The notes beneath the pieces are model-generated. The model had not been told where the DNA came from and made no database searches. It was given only the letters and a program-made list of their open reading frames with translations. The translations under genes were made by a program, and so were the position numbers. A stretch of DNA of 64,000 bases from Archivesica marissinica (Eukaryota; Mollusca; Bivalvia; Venerida; Vesicomyidae). Numbering within the stretch: the stretch's first letter is position 1; every line of letters starts with the position of its first letter. The stretch covers positions 36,440,234 to 36,504,233 of the forward strand of contig CM026400.1 in assembly GCA_014843695.1 (NCBI GenBank), given 5' to 3'. Of this stretch, positions 28,001 through 37,300 are shown piece by piece.

Positions 28001-29270
28001 TTATACCATCACCCGCATGTAGTGTTCTACTTTTAGCACTACAATAACTTTGGATTACCTCATTGTTTACATCCTGCTTCACTTCGGCTATCCATATCTT
28101 AGGTCAACCTCACCCATTTGCATTCCTACAAGGGCCATCAAACTGCACACTTATTCATCATCGATCATGCTGCATTGCACCATCACCCGGGTTTAGTGAC
28201 ATACTTTTAACCATTGAATTACTTTATGTTTATGTCGTGTTTCACTTTGTATGTGTTGCGTAGGTGGTTGGTCATGTGCATGTATAGGGTAAAATTAACG
28301 ATGGGGTTCATCCTTACCAGAATCCCGATCTCCATGGTTTGGGCCTCGTGTACTATTTTCAATTTAGCTTTCTTGTATGCGAGAGTTGAATCCGGTCATA
28401 CCCATGATAAGAGTCATGGCATTGGAACTACTATTAATCTTGGGGTTGGGATTAGTGACTCTGGTGTGATTAGGACTTGGCACCAGGTTAGGATATTCTA
28501 ATTTCAGGGCTTATTTTATAGTTGTTGTAAATATTCAGTTGTGAGTTCTGATACTTCACATGTATATTTATATTGATCAGAGGAATATACATAATGAATA
28601 TGGTTTTGATCGGTAAAGGTCACAGGTGCTAAAAATAAGATACTTCACATGGATGTATATTCATATCGAACGTGGAAAAAAGCCTATTGAAAGTCGGGTT
28701 TGTGAGGTCAAGGGTGCTAAAGATCGATTGATTATTGCACAATTTGTTTGTTTCCACGCGATAACTGGACTACCGTTTATTTGATCTCCGCGATACTGCA
28801 CATGTACATTCATATACTAATGATTTTCAAAATGGTCTGATGAGTTATCTCCCCCTGGTGGCCTGTTTTCTCTGGCATATCGTCAACAGGCGTATTTTGT
28901 AACCGTTGGCCCTCATGTTATTAACTTCTAAAAACTAACATACATGTAATGTTTAAAAATTGCGCTGTTCATTGAAATTCTATTTCATTTTCTTGTAGTT
29001 TCCCAGAAATACACTGCATCCAAACGGCGTCCAACTAAACCAAAACCCAACAAGATATATTGGATGCCAAATGAAAAGCTAGCTGTAGAGAGACAACTTG
29101 GACATAAAATCAAACAGATGATAGTGCCTGGAAAACTTGACTGTGACAATTGTTTAAGAAATGAAACTGTACTGGCACGGAGAAGTTGGAAAGATGTTAA
29201 AAATTATATTCACAATACAATCGAATCAACCAAACGCAAACTGAGAAGAAGAGTTACAAACAATAAATAA
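15544..29270 (+). CDS. SET-domain lysine methyltransferase, KMT5A (SETD8)-like, multi-exon
   Basis: Gene-level model with exons 15544-15687, 19268-19421, 20110-20311, 20855-20926, 21533-21604, 22424-22571, 27664-27873 and 28999-29270. The SET domain is split over exons 2 and 3. It has GRGV (GxG motif), CYFG (the YxG position), a Cys codon rebuilt across the splice (TG+T, giving GWCADAS), RLVNHGNKKECNC at the NHS position and GEELLYNYG with the expected catalytic Tyr. Spacing and wording match KMT5A better than SUV39 or EZH types. Known KMT5A enzymes monomethylate H4K20 in chromatin; whether this copy is active is unknown, as Ser of NHS is Gly here. Downstream are a duplicated linker exon, two acidic exons and a basic tail. 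Phases agree at every junction from exon 2 to the stop. Exon 1 ends in phase 0 but exon 2 needs one base, so at least one short exon between 15687 and 19268 is missing from the model. Confidence 0.85.
15688..16845. other. Intron 1 of SET gene, no exon found
   Basis: Holds scattered repeat-like sequence (for example GTGCAACGATATACCGGTAT at 15768) and no convincing exon. The missing short exon before the SET domain could be here or up to 19267. Confidence 0.4.
16850..17290. repeat. Dispersed 'TATGCCCCC...CATTTCTTGTT' intronic repeat
   Basis: Shares long stretches (GAGCTGGGAGGCATATAGTG, AGTTTGTAAGAGTTTCTCAA, GGGGCATTCGTGTTCGATA) with 19675-20000 and 21783-21995. A second, partial copy follows from about 17100. 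It is probably a non-autonomous DNA transposon family; class not determined. Confidence 0.7.
17470..17980. repeat. 86-bp tandem array, about 6 copies
   Basis: The unit includes CAGTGTTTACCACTGGGAAC, CCAATGGATGGATTACAC and GTACGAGTCCTCACACAGAC. It shares its core (CGAGT...TCACAGACACAGTGT...ACCACTGAGGACC) with the 85-bp array at 22625-23733. Confidence 0.92.
18534..18622. mobile_element. Short hairpin element with 32-bp arms
   Basis: Arms 18534-18565 (GACGTCAGAAGTTGACACAA...) and 18591-18622 (...TGTGTCAACTCCTGACGTC) are inverted copies with about three mismatches around a 25-base AT-rich loop. Confidence 0.7.
18660..19050 (-). mobile_element. Two tRNA-derived SINE units in tandem (minus strand)
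   Basis: On the minus strand each copy reads CCGGTAGCGCAGTGGATAGC (A box), a TCCCG/TGGGA stem with loop CTAGTGA (anticodon-like AGT), then GCTCGAGTCCC (B box; damaged in the second copy). Both are followed by the same GGTGAACATTTT/GGTGCACATTTT tail region. Copies lie at about 18665-18815 and 18900-19045. Confidence 0.65.
19268..19421 (+). CDS. SET gene, N-terminal SET exon
   Basis: The acceptor is CTCTTTTTTTGCAG and the donor GTAAGTTTA. The frame encodes RGVRTMQRFEKGAFLLCYFG, then NIITDTEGEEREENNSTGYR and FFKHKGRGW, ending with TG of a Cys codon. The FEKG, Y-x-G and GEERE features are typical of the first half of KMT5A-type SET domains. Confidence 0.9.
19585..20005. repeat. Dispersed intronic repeats (TATGCCCCC family and GGGGGCTATATTGGAATCAC family)
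   Basis: 19605-19665 carries GGGGGCTATATTGGAATCAC followed by GCGCGTCAGTCACGTC, shared with 24175-24240 and 24445-24500. 19675-20000 is a longer member of the TATGCCCCC family and ends GGTTACGCGGAACCCTCTTG, shared with 25190-25207 and 27557-27580. Confidence 0.7.
20110..20311 (+). CDS. SET gene, C-terminal SET exon
   Basis: The acceptor is ATACTTCAG and the donor GTAAGC. The first base completes Cys, then come ADASTEPVEEPIVGRLVNHG, a Cys-containing loop ECNCRMK, FATRDIHPGEELLYNYG and HYPWETK. RLVNH and GEELLYNYG are the SET cofactor and catalytic motifs. The usual NHS is NHG here. The exon ends in phase 0. Confidence 0.92.
20855..20926 (+). CDS. SET gene, duplicated linker exon copy 1
   Basis: The 72-bp phase-0 exon lies between ATCTCCAG and GTATGTAAC. 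It encodes AARKSAEESRSPAKTSTTEV followed by AGLE. It is nearly identical to the exon at 21533-21604 and lies in a larger tandem duplication. Skipping or including it leaves the frame intact. Confidence 0.8.
21173..21338. mobile_element. Compact Tc1/mariner-type MITE, TIR CAGTCAAACCTGT
   Basis: The ends are CAGTCAAACCTGTCATAAGC and GCACAGGCTTGACTG, flanked by TA. Paralogous sequence at about 20974-20988 and 21644-21656 reads AAAAAATATAGTGTGTA without the insert. This gives empty sites showing insertion into TA with TA duplication. Confidence 0.85.
21533..21604 (+). CDS. SET gene, duplicated linker exon copy 2
   Basis: The 72-bp phase-0 exon lies between TTATTTCCAG and GTATGTAAC. It encodes AARKLAEEACSPAKTSTTEV followed by AGLE. 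It differs from copy 1 at a few positions (S to L, S to A, R to C), with splice sites conserved, so both copies may be used. Confidence 0.8.
21783..22150. repeat. TATGCCCCC-family copies in the intron
   Basis: Shares AAGAAGTTTGTAAGAGTTTC and GGGGCATTCGTGTTCGATAG with the other copies. A second unit starting TGCCCCCACAAAGTGGTGG follows at about 21998. Confidence 0.65.
22424..22571 (+). CDS. SET gene, acidic exon 1
   Basis: The acceptor is ACTGTGTTTCAG and the donor GTGAGTAGA. It encodes TKLVAETFALDYDIKETF, then DDDINDPDYIVNSKDEESSN, ending SYFYPML plus one base. It is highly acidic; the DPDY...DEESSNESE pattern looks like a casein-kinase-2-type phosphorylatable linker. The in-frame stop comes just after the donor, so retention of this intron would end the protein here. 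Confidence 0.8.
22625..23733. repeat. 85-bp tandem array, split by a SINE
   Basis: The unit GTTCGAGTATGGGTCTTCTC followed by ACAGACACAGTGTGTGTAAC and CACTGAGGACCTCATGATAG repeats at 22630, 22715 and onward. It starts about 55 bp after the donor at 22571. A minus-strand SINE (23121-23339) interrupts it. Confidence 0.95.
23121..23339 (-). mobile_element. tRNA-derived SINE inserted in the 85-bp array
   Basis: On the minus strand it starts GCATCCGTGGTCCAGTGGTA (A box) and contains TTTGGAA and GGTACCGGGTTCGATAC (B box), continues through CGGCTAAGTCTGCCCAGG, and ends in an A-rich tail (plus strand TTATTTTATTTTTATTTT). Related to 52170-52340 and 8650-8825. Confidence 0.8.
23734..25320. repeat. Intron filled with dispersed repeat fragments
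   Basis: Includes two copies of a block with ACAAGCTTGTG...TTTACAATCAAGG (about 24250 and 24530), the GGAATCACGCGCGTC block twice, a unit with TCTGTAAGACACAGGATGCC at 24728, and an (ACAG)n tract at about 25067-25100 followed by the GGGGGCATAAAA end. No exon seen. Confidence 0.65.
25322..26262. repeat. 38-bp tandem array, about 25 copies
   Basis: The unit TACTCACTAGATAGGGGTCA followed by TGTGCACTCACTGAAATA is highly homogeneous. The left third carries CATATGCACCCAC variants and the right two thirds CATGTGCACTCAC, showing local homogenisation. Confidence 0.97.
26658..26894. mobile_element. piggyBac-type MITE
   Basis: The left end is TTAACCCTTTCAACCC. The right end, reverse-complemented, is TTGAGCCCTTTCAACAC, so one TTAA is mutated. 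The central hairpin words ACGGCTCGTTTCGAGACGGC are shared with the element at 9295-9538. Confidence 0.65.
27180..27590. repeat. Dispersed repeat fragments just before acidic exon 2
   Basis: Contains GGGTGACACTTAGGGATCAC (also near 24127), two copies of GAAGGGCTAGCTTG, and the terminal GGTTACGCGGAACCCTCTTG word of the TATGCCCCC family. Confidence 0.65.
27664..27873 (+). CDS. SET gene, acidic exon 2 with internal Asp-rich repeats
   Basis: The acceptor is ATCATAATTGCAG and the donor GTGAGTTGG. The first two bases complete Ser with the previous exon. It encodes VEDEDNTDESGDDDDGANM, then repeats of the type ADGANMDQDDD (five to six degenerate units of 8-12 residues), ending GESE plus one base. 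It is presumably disordered and acidic. Repeat number may vary between alleles. Confidence 0.8.
27874..28998. other. Last intron of SET gene
   Basis: No exon or clear repeat array seen. A 95-codon open frame at 28214-28501 lacks splice context and protein-like composition and was not called. Confidence 0.5.
28999..29270 (+). CDS. SET gene, terminal exon with basic Cys-pair domain
   Basis: The acceptor is TTTTCTTGTAG. It is phase-compatible with the previous exon (A+TT, Ile) and ends at TAA 29268-29270. It encodes about 90 residues: a basic SKRRPTKPKPNKIYW, then MPNEKLAVERQLGHKIKQMI, VPGKLDCDNCLRNETVL, ARRSWKDVKNYIHNTIES and TKRKLRRR. The PGK-x2-C-x2-C and RSWKDVKNYIHNTI wording looks like a conserved C-terminal module seen in multicopy animal proteins. 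I recognise the style but cannot name the domain. ATAAATAAAG overlaps the stop, and GGAATAAAAC at about 29629 is a further possible polyadenylation signal. Confidence 0.85.
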
Positions 29271-30081
29271 AGGAACTCATCTGTGACAGTTCATGTACAT
29301 GGACACTAGTGTACAGGGCGGTGAGTCTTTTGAAAAATCACATAGACTTATGCGCAACTTTTGAAAAATCACATAGACTTGCATGTATTTCAAACATTTA
29401 AATATTTTTACAAAGAAACCATGTTGCCAATTTTAAGAAATCCAATAGAAACCGGCACAGTGTGCAATGCAACACCAGTGTGATTATTTGTTCATTTATT
29501 TTCCAAACTTGATCACTCACACATCTTTAGAAATACATCTTCCAATGATGTCAATGATGATGATGACATTGTAAAAGTGATATAAAATTGGCGTAAAATT
29601 AAAAAGAAATGTTGCTTGGAAACCAAATGGAATAAAACAAATGTAACATTAGTATATATATTTCCTCATTCAATTGTCTATGCATTGGTGACGTATCATG
29701 ATCTTAAAGTCAATATTCCTGATGTTTCCCACATGCTGGCTCATTTGCATGTTGATGAAAATTCCTACGAATGGAGCTAGTAATCAGCAGAGACCCTGAT
29801 CAGTTTAATTTGTTTGTTTAATGGTGTTTAACAGTCTGTTATTAGGCCGTGTCAACTGGGTCAAATCCCATATATCATGAGATCATAGAATTTATTGACG
29901 AAAACCAGAAATCTTGATCATTCAATGATGTAAATAAAACCAGAATAACGGCAATTGATTTAGCATCAGATTATGCTACCTAAATATGTACTCTTTCATT
30001 TGCATATTTGATATTCTATTATATTTCTTTTTCATCTCAATTGCTTGGCCCTAAATGATACTCTTTTGTGTTGATGGGCTG
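29271..30081. other. 3' flank of SET gene
   Basis: AT-rich. A duplicated word GAAAAATCACATAGACTT occurs at about 29333 and 29363, and a possible distal polyadenylation signal lies at about 29629. No second gene. Confidence 0.5.
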
Positions 30082-30280
30082 TTAACCCTTAGTCTGCTGA
30101 ATAAATGTCATGGCTTTTGAAAACAATATAGATCCAGACCAGCTGCCCAGTGTATTATGATCACTATCCGAGTAGCAAACAGCATAGAGTCTGATCAGAT
30201 GCCGCATTATGCTGCAGCTGATCTGGCTCTATGCTGTTTGCAAAAATGACTTTAGATGTGTCCAGCAGGCAAAGGGTTAA
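30082..30280. mobile_element. piggyBac-type MITE, about 199 bp
   Basis: The ends are TTAACCCTTAGTCTGCTGAA and, reverse-complemented, TTAACCCTTTGCCTGCTGGA. Inside, AACAGCATAGAG...CTCTATGCTGTTT forms a second inverted repeat. TTAA boundaries are intact on both sides. Confidence 0.8.
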
Positions 30281-30356
30281 GCACCGTTCCATTCTATTGA
30301 TATTCTATTGCCCATTTTGGCAATATTTGAATGATATCACAGGTACCCCTTGTTTT

Positions 30357-31961
30357 TATGGCACGTCGCTTTAACATTTATTCCAAAAAAGAGATATCTC
30401 CTAAAATTTAGTAGATATCTTATATATATTGTATATTAAAGATATCTCCTAAATAAATAAGATATCTCAATTAAAATGTGTTTATATGAGATATTTCCTA
30501 AACTTTATAAGATATCTCCTAATATATAAAGATATCCTATAAACTATATAAGATATCTCCTAAACAATATAAGGGATATCTCCTAAACAATATAAGATAT
30601 CTCATAAGCTATATAAGATATCTTATATAAATTTTTATAAGAGATATCTCCTAATGTATATAAGATATCTCCTGAAGTATATAAGATATCTTATATAATA
30701 TATGAAATATCTACTAAACTTTAGAAGATATCTTATATAATATATGAAATATCTACTAAACTTTAGAAGATATCTTATATAAAATTTTATATGAGATATT
30801 TTATTAAATCATGAAAATTAATGCATTCTCCCCAGTATAATAGTACCGCCAACCACCTTAGCAGAATTAATGTTCCTTACACATACTTTGTGAATTTCGC
30901 GTTGTTGGTGACTTCTGTTGACCGTTATGTTTTATTGTGTCGTAACATAGCAACTAAAACACAATAATTGTTCTTTATTCCATCAAAAAGAGATTCTAGT
31001 GACGGTTTTGACTAGGGAGTTTGGTCAGGGTCCGTTTCTGGTTCAGAATAGTTGTGACTGGAGCGAGTTTGGTCGGGGCCAAGTGTTTTCACTGCGCCGT
31101 TAAAACTTGATTTCGATTTGGATCACGATGCTTTTTTCTGCGAAATTTCAATTATTCAGACAAACAATTTGTTCTTTGATATTATAAGATGTACAATCAT
31201 AGCTTTCAGCTTGTAAATGTCAAGTTTTAAGGTCACAAAGGAGTCCTAATTATTATTAGTGTGGCCTACGAAATTTGTTAATTTATGTTAGAATCCTCGT
31301 TTCTCATTGGTTAAAACAGCGCGTCCCAGGCTCTGTTAGAGTGCATAGGCGCACGAATAGGTAAATAATATCTCGATGAAAGGAAATAATGTTTTTATTG
31401 TAATATGTCTAACCGTGTCGTGTTATTGTCTAATTTAGACCTGTTCAGCCATGTTTCCATGAAAATATTCATCTTATTTATAGCAGTATTTCTTTTCTTC
31501 TATTTGTGCGTTTGTGCACACCAATCCGAGCGTCGACCCGCGTTAGCACGTAAACTCAAGTCCAAACAGTGTTAGGATTCGGGAGCATTCAGATTATTTC
31601 TGTTTTAGAAGATATTTCATATAATTTAAGAGATATCTCATATACTTTCGTTTATAAGATATCTTCTAAACTTTATAAGATATCTCCTAAACTTTATAAG
31701 ATATCTCCTAAACTTTATAAGATATCCCATATGCTTTAGGAGATATAAATTAAAGGAGATATCTTATATATTATATGAGATATCTACTAAGCTTTAGGAG
31801 ATATCTTATATAGTTTAGGAGATATCTTTTATAAATATTTAATAGAGGTATCGCCTAAAGTATATGAGATATCTCCAAAACTAAAGTATATAGGATATCA
31901 TTATCTACTAAAGTTTAGGAGATATCTCTTTTTTGAATAAATGTTAAAACGGCGTGCCATA
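30357..31961. mobile_element. 1.6-kb foldback transposon with repeat-built inverted arms
   Basis: The left end TATGGCACGTCGCTTTAACA and the right end (reverse complement TATGGCACGCCGTTTTAACA) are inverted copies, each followed by TTTATTC(C)AAAAAAGAGA. The flanking 6-bp TGTTTT at 30351-30356 and 31962-31967 is a plausible target duplication. Each arm (about 30385-30805 and 31610-31930) consists of degenerate units of about 20 bp around the palindrome AGATATCT (AGATATCTCCTAAACTTTAT). The core (about 30810-31605) has no meaningful reading frame, so the element is non-autonomous. The architecture matches FoldBack-type elements; the superfamily is not identifiable here. Confidence 0.8.
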
Positions 31962-32169
31962 TGTTTTGGCTACAATCCGGTGCTCGCAGGAGCTTCATTT
32001 TAGTGATCAAGCACATAGTCCGATCTTGATTGCTAAAATTAAGGGCCTACGAGCAGTGGGATGTCATTACAACAATAACAACATCATACTTGGATCATGC
32101 TACATGTAATTTTGGTTTGTCTTTTAATAACAACCATTAAAAATCATCATTAGTTTTTGTGTATATATT

Positions 32170-33077
32170 ATAACCACAAAGAATAGTAAAGTATATTGTG
32201 TAAACACAAGGTCCTCTGTTGGGTAACACAGCGAGGCCCACAAAGTATAGTAAAGTATATTGTGTAAACACAAGGTCCTCTGTTGGGCTACACAGCGAGG
32301 CCCACCAAGAATAGTAAAGTATAATGTGTAAACACAAGGTCCTCTGTTGGGTAACACAGCGAGGCCCACCCAGAATAGTAAAGTATAATGTGTAAACACA
32401 AGGTCCTCTGTTGGGTAACACAGCGAGGCCCACCAAGAATAGTAAAGTATAATGTGTAAACACAAGGTCCTCTGTTGGGTAACACAGCGAGGCCCACCAA
32501 GAATAGTAAAGTATAATGTGTAAACACAAGGTCCTCTGTTGGGTAACACAGCGAGGCCCACCAAGAATAGTAAAGTATAATGTGTAAACACAAGGTCCTC
32601 TGTTGGGTAACACAGCGAGGCCCACCAAGAATAGTAAAGTATATCAAACACAAGGTCCTCTGTTGGGTAACACAGCGAGGCCCACAAAGTATAGTAAAGT
32701 ATATTGTGTAAACACAAGGTCCTCTGTTGGGTAACACAGCGAGGCCCACAAAGTATAGTAAAGTATATTGTGTAAACACAAGGTCCTCTGTTGGGTAGCA
32801 CAGCGAGGCCCACAAAGAATAGTAAAGTATATCAAACACAAGGTCCTCTGTTGGGTAACACAGCGAGGCCCACAAAGTATAGTAAAGTATATTGTGTAAA
32901 CACAAGGTCCTCTGTTGGGTAACACAGCGAGGCCCACAAAGAATAGTAAAGTATATCAAACACAAGGTCCTCTGTTGGGTAACACAGCGAGGCCCACAAA
33001 GTATAGTAAAGTATATTGTGTAAACACAAGGTCCTCTGTTGGGTAACACAGCGAGGCCCACAAAGAATAGTAAAGTC
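32170..33077. repeat. 64/56-bp minisatellite, about 14 copies
   Basis: The unit contains AAACACAAGGTCCTCTGTTG followed by GGTAACACAGCGAGGCCCAC. Some units lack 8 bp (TGTGTAAA deletion), and these recur in the right half in alternation with 64-bp units. Minus-strand frames through it are repeat artefacts. Confidence 0.95.
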
Positions 33078-33310
33078 AGTTACAGATAATTACCTTATTT
33101 TTCACAAACCTGATAGCCCATTGTATAGGGCTGCTTTTGCTTAACGTACCTTCAAAAAATCCATATCGTACAACTACCATAAAGCATGGTCCTCGGAAGT
33201 CTGTGCCATGTCAGAGTCCTCACTCTGTATATATAATACTAGACAACATTTATATATAAACTTTACAGGATATTTACTAAATATGTAAATAGTTCCATTG
33301 GAAGTTACAA

Positions 33311-33450
33311 AAGCGCATTGGTAGCTCGTTCGCTTCAGGTGCGAAAGGCCCGTAGTTCGAGCCTTGCTGTAGTCGTTACAATTTTGCCCGTATGCAAGGC
33401 ATTTGGATTCCACGTTGCCTCTCCTCTATCCCTAGTGACGACGGATTCCA
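33311..33450 (+). mobile_element. tRNA-Leu-like head, probable SINE
   Basis: AGCGCATTGGTAGCTCGTTC is followed by TTCGC/GCGAA, a perfect 5-bp stem with loop TTCAGGT (anticodon-like CAG), and a B-box-like GTAGTTCGAGCCTTG. The acceptor stem is not convincing, so a SINE or pseudo-tRNA is preferred over a real tRNA gene. Confidence 0.45.
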
Positions 33451-33495
33451 CCTGGGATGAGGTCTCGATGGTGATTAATATAAGTTGTAAGAATG

Positions 33496-34155
33496 TAGTA
33501 TTGGGTGATTATATTGCAAGAACAATATCGATCGATACATACCGACTTACAGGAGTGCTATGTAGTATTGGGTGACTATATTGCAAGAACAATATCGATC
33601 GATACATACCGACTTACAGGAGTGCTATGTAGTATTGGGTGACAATATTTCAAGAACAATATCGATCGATACATACCGACTTACAGGAGTGCTATGTAGT
33701 ATTGGGTGACTGTATTTTAAGAACAATATCGATCGATACATACTGACTTACAGGAATGATATGTTGTATTGGGTGGCTATATTTCAAGAACCATATATAT
33801 CGATACATACCGACTTACAGGAGTGGTATGTAGTATTGGGTGGCTATATTTCAAGAACCATATCGATCGATACATACCGACTTACAGGAGTGCTATGTAG
33901 TATTGGGTGACTATATTAAAAGAACAATATCGATCGATACATACCGACTTACAGGAGTGCTATGTAGTATTGGGTGACTATATTACAAGAACAATATCGA
34001 TCGATACATACCGACTTACAGGAGTGGTGTGTAGTATTGGGTGACTATATTTCAAGAACAATATCGATCGATACATAATGACTTACAGGAGTGCTATGTA
34101 GTATTGGGTGACTGTATTTCAAGAACAATATCGATCGATAAATAGCGACTTAACG
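33496..34155. repeat. 67-bp minisatellite, about 10 copies
   Basis: The unit TAGTATTGGGTGACTATATT...ACAATATCGATCGATACATA...CTTACAGGAGTGCTATG starts at 33496, 33563 and onward. Each unit holds the perfect palindrome TATCGATCGATA (one degenerate). Confidence 0.95.
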
Positions 34156-34334
34156 CTATGCGATGTTCGATTACGATATATCTCGTCCATAATAATTAAG
34201 TGAAACCGGTCCCGGGTTCCTGGCAAAAGTGGGTAAAATGTTTGCTACCGCTGCTGTAGTATGTAGTGGGTTTCATTGCTGGACGAATTGCTGTAAATTG
34301 TTGATAATGGGGGCAATGCAAGGTATGGAGAAGC

Positions 34335-37300
34335 ACATTAGAACAGTTGGTGTGGTATGTACTACGGTAGAACAGTTGATGTGGTGCGTACTACGGTAGA
34401 ACAGTTGGTGTGGTACGTCCTACGGTAGAACAGTTGGTGTGGTACGCACTACGGTAGAACAGTTGGTGTGGTACGTAATACGGTAGAACAGTTGGTGTGG
34501 TACGTACTACGTTAGAACAGTTGATGTGGTGCGTACTACGGTAGAACAGTTGGTGTGGTACGTCCTACGGTAGAACAGTTGGTGTGGTACGTCCTATGGT
34601 AGAACAGTTGGTGTGGTACGTCCTACGGTAGAACAGTTGGTATGTTACGTACTACAGTAGAACAGTTGGTGTGGTACGTCCTACGGTAGAACAGTTGGTG
34701 TGGTACGTACTACGGTAGAACAGTTGGTGTGGTACGTCCTACGGTAGAAAAGTTGGTGTGGTACGTACTACGGTAGGACAGTTGGTATGTTACGTACTAC
34801 GTTAGAACATTTGGTGTGGTACGTACAACGATAGAACAGTTGGTGTGTTACGTACTACGGTAGAACAGTTGGTATGTTGCGTACTACGGTAGAACAGTTG
34901 GTGTGGTACGTCCTACGGTAGAACAGTTGGTGTGGTACGTATTACGGTAGAACAGTTGGTGTGGTACGTACTACGGTAGGACAGTTGGTATGTTACGTAC
35001 TACGGTAGAACAGTTGGTGTGGTACGTCCTACGGTAGAATAGTTGGTGTGGTACGTACTACGGTAGAACAGTTGGTGTGTTACGTACTACGGTAGAACAG
35101 TTGGTATGTTGCGTACTACGGTAGAACAGTTGGTGTGGTACGTCCTACGGTAGAATAGTTGGTGTGGTACGTACTACGGTAGAACAGTTGGTGTGTTACG
35201 TACTACGGTAGAACAGTTGGTGTGGTACGTACTACGGTAGAACAGTTGGTGTAGTACGTACTACGGTATGACTGGTTGGTGTGGTACGTACTACGGTAGA
35301 ACAGTTGGTGTGGTACGTACTACGGTAGGACAGTTGGTGTGTTACGTACTACGGTAGAACAGTTGGTGTGGTACGTACTACGGTAGGACAGTTGGTGTGG
35401 TACGTACTACGGTAGAACAGTTGGTGTGGTATGTACTACGGTAGAACAGTTGATGTGGTGCGTACTACGGTAGAACAGTTGGTGTGGTACGTACTACGGT
35501 AGAACAGTTGGTGTAGTACGTACTACGGTATGACTGGTTGGTGTGGTACGTACTACGGTAGAACAGTTGGTGTGGTACGTACTACGGTAGGACAGTTGGT
35601 GTGTTACGTACTACGGTAGAACAGTTGGTGTGGTATGTACTACGGTAGGACAGTTGGTGTGGTACGTACTACGGTAGAACAGTTGGTGTGGTATGTACTA
35701 CGGTAGAACAGTTGATGTGGTGCGTACTACGGTAGAACAGTTGGTGTGGTACGTCCTACGGTAGAACAGTTGGTGTGGTACGCACTACGGTAGAACAGTT
35801 GGTGTGGTACGTAATACGGTAGAACAGTTGGTGTGGTACGTACTACGTTAGAACAGTTGATGTGGTGCGTACTACGGTAGAACAGTTGGTGTGGTACGTC
35901 CTACGGTAGAACAGTTGGTGTGGTACGTCCTATGGTAGAACAGTTGGTGTGGTACGTCCTACGGTAGAACAGTTGGTATGTTACGTACTACGGTAGAACA
36001 GTTGGTGTGGTACGTCCTACGGTAGAACAGTTGGTGTGGTACGTACTACGGTAGAACAGTTGGTGTGGTACGTCCTACGGTAGAAAAGTTGGTGTGGTAC
36101 GTACTACGGTAGGACAGTTGGTATGTTACGTACTACGTTAGAACATTTGGTGTGGTACGTACAACGATAGAACAGTTGGTGTGTTACGTACTACGGTAGA
36201 ACAGTTGGTATGTTGCGTACTACGGTAGAACAGTTGGTGTGGTACGTCCTACGGTAGAACAGTTGGTGTGGTACGTACTACGGTAGAACAGTTGGTGTGT
36301 TACGTACTACGGTAGAACAGTTGGTGTGGTACGTCCTACGGTAGAACAGTTGGTCTGGTACGTCCTACGGTAGAACAGTTGGTGTGGTACGTACTACGGT
36401 AGAACAGTTGGTGTGGTACGTCCTATGGTAGAACAGTTGGTGTGGTACGTACTACTGTAGGACAGTTGGTATGTTACGTACTACGGTAGAACAGTTGGTG
36501 TGGTACGTCCTACGGTAGAATAGTTGGTGTGGTACGTACTACGGTAGAACAGTTGGTGTGTTACGTACTACGGTAGAACAGTTGGTATGTTGCGTACTAC
36601 GGTAGAACAGTTGGTGTGGTACGTCCTACGGTAGAATAGTTGGTGTGGTACGTACTACGGTAGAACAGTTGGTGTGGTACGTACTACGGTAGGACAGTTG
36701 GTGTGTTACGTACTACGGTAGAACAGTTGGTGTGGTACGTACTACGGTAGGACAGTTGGTGTGGTACGTACTACGGTAGAACAGTTGGTGTGGTATGTAC
36801 TACGGTAGAACAGTTGATGTGGTGCGTACTACGGTAGAACAGTTGGTGTGGTACGTACTACGGTAGAACAGTTGGTGTAGTACGTACTACGGTATGACTG
36901 GTTGGTGTGGTACGTACTACGGTAGAACAGTTGGTGTGGTACGTACTACGGTATGACTGGTTGGTGTGGTACGTACTACGGTAGAACAGTTGGTGTTGTA
37001 CGTACTACGTTAGAACATTTGGTGTGGTACGTACTATGGTAGAACAGTTGGTATGTTGCGTACTACGGTAGAACAGTTGGTGTGGTACGTCCTACGGTAG
37101 AACAGTTGGTGTGTTACGTACTACGGTAGAACAGTTGGTGTGTTACATACAACGGTAGAACAGTTGGTGTGGTACATACAACGGTAGAACAGTTGGTGTG
37201 TTACGTACTACGGTAGAACAGTTGGTGTGGTACGTACTACGGTATGACTGGTTGGTGTGGTACGTACTACGGTAGAACAGTTGGTGTGGTACGTACTACG

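Noticed and set aside
28214..28501. 95-codon plus-strand frame
   Set aside because: It lies in the last intron of the SET gene, with no splice sites, domain or repeat support.
32124..33061. Minus-strand frames of 163-257 codons in the 64-bp array
   Set aside because: Repeat translation only, with no splice or start context.
33311..33380. Functional tRNA-Leu (CAG) gene
   Set aside because: The anticodon stem is perfect but the acceptor stem and Leu-type variable arm are not convincing.
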